Below, one piece after another: positions 59,442-64,000 of a DNA stretch of 64,000 nt. Below the pieces are notes generated by a model. The model did not search any database. It was not told where the DNA came from and saw only the letters and a list, made by a program, of their open reading frames with translations. The position numbers and the translations under genes were made by a program. This DNA comes from an uncultured Flavobacteriaceae bacterium (lineage in GTDB: Bacteria; Bacteroidota; Bacteroidia; Flavobacteriales; Flavobacteriaceae): positions 186,001 through 250,000 of the forward strand of contig CANNBV010000004.1 in assembly GCA_947502975.1 (NCBI GenBank). The letters run 5' to 3'. The number at the start of each line of letters is the position of its first letter. The first letter of the stretch is position 1.

Positions 59442-62400
59442 TTATTGTTTGTAGTTATATTCGTTTTCGCTTAATAGGTAGCCACTGGCATCCTTTACAT
59501 TTATTAATCGGTTAAACTCGTCATATTCGTAATACATGATGTAGCCTTTAGGATCTGTAACGCTGGTAACTCCTACTAAAGGATCATAAGTATAGGTAGT
59601 TACCATAGCATTTGGTACCGAATTTCTTAACGTAGTTAAAGCGGTTCGTAAGTTTTTTTCATCACAGCTGCCAGAGTCCAAACAGGTATCATTATCTAGA
59701 TCTGACTTTGCTTGTAAATTTGCAACTTGACTTGATACTTGACTGTAAGTAGCATTTTCAATTTTTGCGATAGGATACTCTTCGTTATAACCCCAGATAT
59801 AAACTATAGTTGTACCATCTTTTCTTGATACTTCCTTAATATTACCATTATTGTAGTACTCATGAAACTGTATTTTATCCTCTAAAGGATTTGTATCATC
59901 ATTTGCTGTTTGAATGTATTCTGGTAAAACAAGATTAATTGTTGGCCATTCTTTATAATTAGTGCGTTGTCTACTTATAAGTTCGTCAGCATCTGTTGAA
60001 CCATCTTGATCATCATCTTCATAAATCTCAGTTTGAACAACTTCTGCTTTTCTATGCATTAATTTAAGTTCATCTATGGCATCTTTTTCAGGAACTGTTA
60101 AATCATCAGCATCTAAAGCACTAACAGTATCAACATCATCAGGATAAAAGTATTTAGTAATTATGGCATCTGATGTGCTGGTAAAGGCTCTTGATCGGGA
60201 AAGCTGATAATGGTTGGTATAATCATAAAAATATTGTGTTTCTGAAACAACAGGTTGCGTATTGTAATATGAGGTTGTTTTAGATGAATACAAATGTTGT
60301 GTGCCACCAGTAAGATTATACACCTTGTAATCATTATGATTCCAAGATAAAGGATCTAAAGGGTCTGCGCCTTGTGAAAACACTATTAATGGCCTGTGAA
60401 ACTGAAGATCGTTACTCAAATAATATAAATCATCTGCTTGAGGAGGCAAAGGTGGATCAGTAAGATTGAAAAAACCTAAAACATTAGCATATTTATAAGT
60501 ATTTTCAGTTTCACTTAGTAGTTCGTATCCACTAGTAATTTTTTTATAACTTTTAGACGTTAAAAGCTTACCACGCATCCATTCGTTGTCCATAGATACT
60601 GTATAGGGTAATTGATAAAACGTACCACCATCTGGTATTGCGGTAAAGGTGTATTCGGTTTTCCCACCTTCTCCTACACTACTTCCATTAATATATTCCG
60701 TAACATGGCTATAGCCCACATGATTTCCCTGTTCGTAACTTAATGGGCTTCCCGGACGCGCACCATATGGATCTATTTTCCAGGGCCCTCCTGGTGGTAC
60801 AAATTTCTGAACAAAGTAATAACTAGGTAAGGCATAAAGTAAACCACTAGTAACTCCTAATGTATCTAAATACTCGTATGAGCGCTCTATTGTACCGTTA
60901 CCATTATTGTTGAGTATGGTCTTTTTTATGCGATTACCACCGCTATAGATAGCAACAGACTGATCTAAACCTTCTTTCCATGATAGATCAACGGCAAAAC
61001 CATTTACTAAGTCTAATGGGTTATCCAAACCTCCTATTTGTTTTACCACAATCTTATAATCACCAGGTGGTGGTGCTATAATATCTTCATCTCCCATAAA
61101 AATTAAGACAGAATAACTAGAACTCACGCCTTGTATAGTTACACTATATTTACAGCTGGTTAGTTGTTGCGTTTCGCTACAGGTACCATAGTCCCCCCAA
61201 AACTGAACAACTGACCTCATATAGCCAGCTATAGTATTAGTAATAGTAAAAGGCTTTTCGTAAGTTCTATTACCCACATAATGAGTAGTATCCTTAATCA
61301 TACCTGCTGTTTCTGATGTAGTAGGATTTATACCTTTGTAGTATAGGTCTTCAAAATAGCTAGGTACCATGGCCTTGTTAGCCTCAAATTCAAATTCTTT
61401 AGACCCACCAGTAGGAAGGTTAATTTTCTTTAACAATCCAATCTGTGCTTTTACAGTATCTACACGACGATCTACAATATTACCATTCTCATGATCGAAA
61501 AATGTGAGAAAGTCACCGTTTGCTGCTCCATTATAATAACCCCATACATCTTGGCTATTGGAAAATCTGTGGGGTAAGTTTCCTTTATCTGTATATTCAA
61601 AGCTGTAAAATGGCTCTGTACCATTACTTGATCCAACTTTTTCTATATTATCCAAAAACATTCGCTTTGTTGCTTTTGGGTCATCAGAGAGTATGAATGG
61701 ATTTACATTTGTTGGATTTACATCATGACTGTAGCTATAATTTAAACGATACTTAGAGACTAATAGATTATTCAAATCTCTTATTTCTATTGCTTTTAGA
61801 CTATAGCCATTATCTATATCCTCACGTTCAACATTATCTTTTGTAAATACAATTTTACCTTTATTAAAGGTGATCTCTTTTATTTTATATTCCTTAGACC
61901 TAATATCTGAAAAGAATGACGTTGTTTTATCATCTGTTGGGTCTGTAGGATCTTCAGTAAGTTCTCGTTTATCGTACGAACGTCTATAAAAATCTGTGGT
62001 TTCAAGCTCGTAACTAAACGTTACATTATTTCCTTGTGGACTTTCTATAGCTAATAATTGCCAACTGTTGTAAGTTGAACTCACTCCGCCACTTCCTAAA
62101 TCCTGTAGTCCATCTTGGATATTATAAGCGTATGATCTTGTAGTTTCATCTTTATTGGCAATAACTGACCCTCCATTATACTGACCAAAATGAAATTTAA
62201 ACCCATCACTATTGGTAATTACCCAGGATCTTATTCCCGTAAGAGTAGTAGGGTTATTGTATAGAGGTTCAATCTTTATGTCATCGAACTCCTGAACAAC
62301 AGGAAGTTTTGTTTTTTGGTCAAAAATAAATTTCCCAGAATATCCTGGAAAATTGAACATAAATTGATCAGGTACTAAATCTGCTATTCGATTTCTATCA

Positions 62401-62819
62401 TCATGATATACGCTAATTCTTGTAGATTCAACATCTTCAAAAGTATCATAGTAGTTTTGGGTCAAGTAACCTTTAGCATCACCGCCTAAAAGGTCATCTT
62501 GTTTACCTCTTACCTGCCGTGACACCATACCTCCATAATTTAAGGACCATCCAATACCTACCCTAGGCGCAACTTCTTCTACTCTTATACCTCTGGCATG
62601 ATAGGAAAGCCCTATAGGTATTTTAAGTCCATCCAAGTCTATTGTATAGAACGGAACATTAATAGTAGGTAATCCCGAATAATGGGATACAGGAACTTCC
62701 ACGAACTTGGCTAATGAAGAAGCTTCGGGACTAGGTGGCACAATTTCTGGCATGTCTTGAGGTAAAAGTGAATTACCATAAAAGAGCATACATACAAAGA
62801 ATAACAAACGTGTTTTCAT
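59442..62819 (-). CDS. YD/RHS-repeat-associated protein, partner of the RHS toxin
   Basis: 1125 residues from MKTRLLFFVCMLFYGNSLLPQ, a signal peptide; the 19 upstream codons are ignored. It has VPVSHYSGLPTINVPFYTIDLDGLKIPIGLSYHARGIRVEEVAPRVGIGWSLNYGG (in pieces: SHYSGLPTINVPFY; SLSYHARG-like; GIGWSLN), the SpvB/TcB-like N-terminal pattern common in Bacteroidota, then beta-rich sequence and a few YD repeats at the end (YEYDEFNRLINVKD). It lacks a toxin tip. With the downstream gene it forms a two-gene operon, probably jointly building the shell that encloses or presents the toxin. Confidence 0.82.
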   Translation of the reverse strand: MKTRLLFFVCMLFYGNSLLPQDMPEIVPPSPEASSLAKFVEVPVSHYSGLPTINVPFYTIDLDGLKIPIGLSYHARGIRVEEVAPRVGIGWSLNYGGMVSRQVRGKQDDLLGGDAKGYLTQNYYDTFEDVESTRISVYHDDRNRIADLVPDQFMFNFPGYSGKFIFDQKTKLPVVQEFDDIKIEPLYNNPTTLTGIRSWVITNSDGFKFHFGQYNGGSVIANKDETTRSYAYNIQDGLQDLGSGGVSSTYNSWQLLAIESPQGNNVTFSYELETTDFYRRSYDKRELTEDPTDPTDDKTTSFFSDIRSKEYKIKEITFNKGKIVFTKDNVEREDIDNGYSLKAIEIRDLNNLLVSKYRLNYSYSHDVNPTNVNPFILSDDPKATKRMFLDNIEKVGSSNGTEPFYSFEYTDKGNLPHRFSNSQDVWGYYNGAANGDFLTFFDHENGNIVDRRVDTVKAQIGLLKKINLPTGGSKEFEFEANKAMVPSYFEDLYYKGINPTTSETAGMIKDTTHYVGNRTYEKPFTITNTIAGYMRSVVQFWGDYGTCSETQQLTSCKYSVTIQGVSSSYSVLIFMGDEDIIAPPPGDYKIVVKQIGGLDNPLDLVNGFAVDLSWKEGLDQSVAIYSGGNRIKKTILNNNGNGTIERSYEYLDTLGVTSGLLYALPSYYFVQKFVPPGGPWKIDPYGARPGSPLSYEQGNHVGYSHVTEYINGSSVGEGGKTEYTFTAIPDGGTFYQLPYTVSMDNEWMRGKLLTSKSYKKITSGYELLSETENTYKYANVLGFFNLTDPPLPPQADDLYYLSNDLQFHRPLIVFSQGADPLDPLSWNHNDYKVYNLTGGTQHLYSSKTTSYYNTQPVVSETQYFYDYTNHYQLSRSRAFTSTSDAIITKYFYPDDVDTVSALDADDLTVPEKDAIDELKLMHRKAEVVQTEIYEDDDQDGSTDADELISRQRTNYKEWPTINLVLPEYIQTANDDTNPLEDKIQFHEYYNNGNIKEVSRKDGTTIVYIWGYNEEYPIAKIENATYSQVSSQVANLQAKSDLDNDTCLDSGSCDEKNLRTALTTLRNSVPNAMVTTYTYDPLVGVTSVTDPKGYIMYYEYDEFNRLINVKDASGYLLSENEYNYKQ

Positions 62820-62877
62820 AAGATAATTTTCAAAGATTTTAGACTTTAAAATTAAATTGAAAGTATGACGTGACACT

Positions 62878-62943
62878 AAGGTTAAACCTTAGTTCTTATA
62901 AGGCTAAACCTTATTTCTTGTAAGGTTTAACCTTAGTTCTTAT
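62878..62943. repeat. Three tandem 22-bp palindromic repeats upstream of the RHS operon
   Basis: Units at 62878-62899, 62900-62921 and 62922-62943. Each carries a palindromic core of the form AAGGTTAAACCTT followed by AKTTCTTRT. The array starts 58 bases upstream of the first RHS gene. The helical spacing of about two turns suits co-operative binding of a dimeric regulator. Confidence 0.75.
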
Positions 62944-63058
62944 TGATTCTTCAAAAAAGTCTATTTAAGTGTGAGAACTATGAAATTTAGCATTACAATC
63001 TTTAAAATACATCTCTAACATTTATACGCCAAAACACCTTATAATGCATTGTTTTTTC

Positions 63059-63066
63059 TACCTTTG
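63059..63066 (+). promoter_or_regulatory. Candidate -7 promoter element of the transporter gene (TACCTTTG)
   Basis: TACCTTTG fits TAnnTTTG and lies 20 bases before the start. No clear -33. Confidence 0.42.
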
Positions 63067-63086
63067 CGCATCTTTTATAAAGCCGC

Positions 63087-64000
63087 ATGTTTAAATTGTT
63101 CAATAAGAATTTTTGGGATGTTACCGCTAGGTTAATTCTTAGGAATAAAATCATTATTCTTATAGGAATTATCATTGCTACTTATCTTTTCAGCACGCAA
63201 TGGGACTACATGCGTTTTAGTAATACTGAAGCGAATTTGTTGCCAGATGATCATGAAACGAACATCACCTACAACAACTTTTTGCAAAAGTTTGGAGAAG
63301 AGGGTAATCTAATAGTTATTGGTGTAAAGGATAGCTCATTATTTACCGTCGAAAAGTTGAATGCTTGGAATACCTTTTGTTCTGAGTTTAAAGATTATGA
63401 TGCTATTGAAGCCGTAATTTCTATAAAAGATCTTCAAAAACTAGTTAAAAACAAAAAAGAAGAAAAATTCGCTTTGGAGCCTTTCATCAAAGACTCTATC
63501 AGCAGTATTTCAGAAATTGAAACACTTCAAAAGGAACTCTTTAATCAATATCCCTTTTATGATAATTTCTTATTTAACAGTAACACAAAAACGATTCGTA
63601 CGGCCTTATATTTTGAAAAATCTCTAGTAAATACATCTACCAGAAAAGAATTTGTTCTTAATATTTTAGAACCAAAAATTGCCGAATTTGAAGCGAATTA
63701 CGATTTAGATATTCGCGTGTCTGGTATGCCATATATACGTACCAAAAACGCCGAGAATATTATTGATGAAATAGGTAAGTTTGTTATCGCAGCGTTGCTA
63801 GTCACTTCCCTAATTTTCTTTTTCTTTTTTAGATCGTTTAGAGCTACGTTTATCTCCTTAATCGTCGTATGTATTGGTGTCATGTGGACTTTAGGTATCA
63901 TTGGATTATTACGGTATGAAATTACAGTGCTTACAGCTTTAATCCCTCCTTTAATTATAGTTATAGGTATTCCCAACTGTATTTTTCTGATTAACAAATA
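63087..64000 (+). CDS. RND/MMPL-family transporter, N-terminal part (3' end outside window)
   Basis: The frame opens MFKLFNKNFWDVTARLIL and stays open to the end of the window (about 304 codons seen). A first transmembrane helix (IIILIGIIIATYLF), a large periplasmic loop with ANLLPDDHETNITYNNFLQKFG, then helices FVIAALLVTSLIFFFFF and LIVVCIGVMWTLGIIG and ALIPPLIIVIGIPN. This matches MMPL/patched-type RND exporters of lipids or hopanoids. Substrate unknown. Confidence 0.88.
   Translation, partial: MFKLFNKNFWDVTARLILRNKIIILIGIIIATYLFSTQWDYMRFSNTEANLLPDDHETNITYNNFLQKFGEEGNLIVIGVKDSSLFTVEKLNAWNTFCSEFKDYDAIEAVISIKDLQKLVKNKKEEKFALEPFIKDSISSISEIETLQKELFNQYPFYDNFLFNSNTKTIRTALYFEKSLVNTSTRKEFVLNILEPKIAEFEANYDLDIRVSGMPYIRTKNAENIIDEIGKFVIAALLVTSLIFFFFFRSFRATFISLIVVCIGVMWTLGIIGLLRYEITVLTALIPPLIIVIGIPNCIFLINK

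Noticed and set aside
1-64000. Search for a tyrosine recombinase, transposase, tRNA or rRNA gene.
   Set aside because: None of the translated frames shows the R..HxxR..Y or DDE patterns, and no tRNA cloverleaf or rRNA sequence was recognised by eye, so none is reported.

Overview
The window is chromosomal DNA of a Bacteroidota bacterium, most likely a marine member of the Flavobacteriaceae. Supporting signs are the low G+C, recurrent TAnnTTTG promoter elements, proteins with C-terminal type IX secretion (T9SS) sorting tails, many lipoproteins, YD/RHS-repeat proteins with Bacteroidota signal peptides, and the gene order rplM-rpsI-rpsB-tsf-pyrH-frr.

Layout. 0-19.6 kb: the tail of an ECF sigma factor, polA, a lipoprotein, a TPR-CHAT protease-like protein, a minus-strand operon of envelope proteins (two paralogous lipoproteins, a BspA-type leucine-rich T9SS protein, a DUF4412-like protein), a divergent ECF sigma factor with a membrane/TPR partner, an S9 peptidase and a YgiQ-type radical SAM protein. 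19.9-32.5 kb: a one-directional array of 17 small genes separated by 17 imperfect palindromes. 32.5-37.5 kb: three lipoproteins, a START-domain protein and a TPR histidine kinase with its LuxR-type regulator. 37.5-43 kb: two decayed gene tails, a compositionally odd metallo-beta-lactamase-fold hydrolase, and a complete class I cytochrome P450 system (reductase, ferredoxin, P450) with a divergent AraC regulator. 43-53.3 kb: Sua5/TsaC, outer-membrane and DUF3179 proteins, then the ribosomal/translation cluster. 53.3-62.9 kb: two large RHS/YD-repeat proteins followed by a chain of small modules separated by copies of one repeat, read here as a toxin-tip and immunity store. From 63.1 kb: the start of an RND/MMPL transporter that runs off the window.

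The main discovery candidate is the array at 19.9-32.5 kb. Each gene begins just after a 9-10 nt arm of form GTTRNNNNNN and is followed by a palindromic site whose first arm is the reverse complement of that same gene's own 5' arm: 14 of 17 exact, two with one mismatch, one broken. The arms differ from gene to gene and co-vary. In integron cassettes the same relation holds because a cassette's first bases are the other half of its own attC core site. The sites are 66-202 bp long, nearly all within the classical attC size range, and all genes point the same way. No integrase gene is visible, so this looks like an integrase-less (CALIN-like) cassette array with longer core arms (about 10 nt rather than 7) and a core that does not fit GTTRRRY. 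The cargo is mostly unknown lipoproteins, membrane proteins and small soluble proteins, plus a TOPRIM-less GyrB-like protein, an SRPBCC protein and a T9SS-secreted protein.

All calls come from reading the sequence and translations. No database search was run.
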